Origin: Candidatus Solincola daggyaiensis
GTDB lineage: Bacteria; Actinomycetota; Geothermincolia; Geothermincolales; RBG-13-55-18
Direction of reading: 5' to 3'
DNA: 34,135 bases
NCBI GenBank assembly: GCA_015711825.1
Contig: JACVJD010000026.1
Coordinates: forward strand, 1 to 34,135
Part shown: positions 33,941 through 34,135 of the stretch, piece by piece
How the letters are laid out: every line of letters starts with the position of its first letter
Position numbering within the stretch: the stretch's first letter is position 1
Program-made: the position numbers and the translations under genes
Notes under the pieces: generated by a model
Told to the model about the DNA's origin: nothing
What the model saw: the letters and a program-made list of their open reading frames with translations, nothing else
Databases searched by the model: none

Positions 33941-34135
33941 CTATTCCTGCCCTATGAGCTCCTCCATCTTGCGCAACCCGTCCTCGAGGTTGCGCCGGAA
34001 ATCCTCGCGGCTCTTGCGCATGTTCTCCATCCACTCCCCGAGGACCTTCTCTCCCTCTTTGCGCACGTCCTCTCCCTGCTCGATGATCATCTTCCACACC
34101 TTTTCCATCTGCTCCTGCACCGAGTTCACGGCGTC
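33941..34135 (-). CDS. phasin-like small coiled-coil protein, partial
   Basis: The visible part encodes about 64 residues, nearly all charged amphipathic helix (QEQMEKVWKMIIEQGEDVRK, then GEKVLGEWMENMRK and NLEDGLRKMEELIGQE). Such sequences are typical of granule-coating phasins. A GTG at 34129 could start it, but the frame stays open to the window edge and no ribosome binding site is visible, so I treat it as cut off at its 5' end. It lies directly before phaE in the same orientation. The phasin assignment rests on context and helical composition. Confidence 0.65.
   Translation of the reverse strand, partial: DAVNSVQEQMEKVWKMIIEQGEDVRKEGEKVLGEWMENMRKSREDFRRNLEDGLRKMEELIGQE

Overview
The window is GC-rich, densely coded chromosomal DNA, most likely from a non-streptomycete member of the Actinomycetota. 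The arginine genes run argC-argJ-argB-argD-argF-argR-argG-argH, the order known from mycobacteria. Two genes appear to be transcribed without a 5' leader, and one secreted protein carries C-terminal WYFAEG...ERPMYF repeats that I associate with deep actinobacterial lineages of the Geothermincolia/Coriobacteriia type. That lineage is an inference; there is no rRNA gene in the window. I see no tRNA, rRNA, CRISPR array, transposase or prophage gene.

Left part (1-22.6 kb, all genes on the minus strand). Reading in the direction of transcription (right to left): an MFS exporter, a PP-loop ATPase related to tRNA thiolases, leuS, comEA-comEC (DNA uptake), holA (clamp-loader delta), the arginine operon argCJBDFRGH, the DNA polymerase X gene polX, a small protein resembling RemA/DUF370, and a NIF3-family metalloprotein. 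The arg cluster makes arginine from glutamate through acetylated intermediates. ArgJ probably recycles the acetyl group, and ArgB looks like the feedback-inhibited type. ArgR sits inside its own operon. One ARG box overlaps the promoter region of argC and a second lies inside the argC coding sequence. A perfect 77-bp direct repeat lies between argJ and argB.

Middle part (22.6-30.4 kb, mixed strands, accessory in character). It holds a secreted beta-propeller/repeat protein whose signal peptide and body are in different frames, joined at a GGGGGG run; a duplicated small protein with a leaderless start; a zinc-ribbon/DUF4190-like membrane protein; a nucleosidase of the MTA/SAH type; an orphan histidine kinase; and a four-helix membrane protein with a leaderless start. 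Several 0.25-0.7 kb gaps here carry no gene I can support.

Right part (30.4-34.1 kb, minus strand). It holds an overlapping HEPN-MNT toxin-antitoxin type pair, then a polyhydroxyalkanoate operon: a phasin-like small protein (cut by the window edge), phaE and phaC of class III. The PhaC has an unusual lysine/alanine-rich basic tail.

All start sites below were chosen from visible ribosome binding sites or promoter spacing. No alignment or database search was run.
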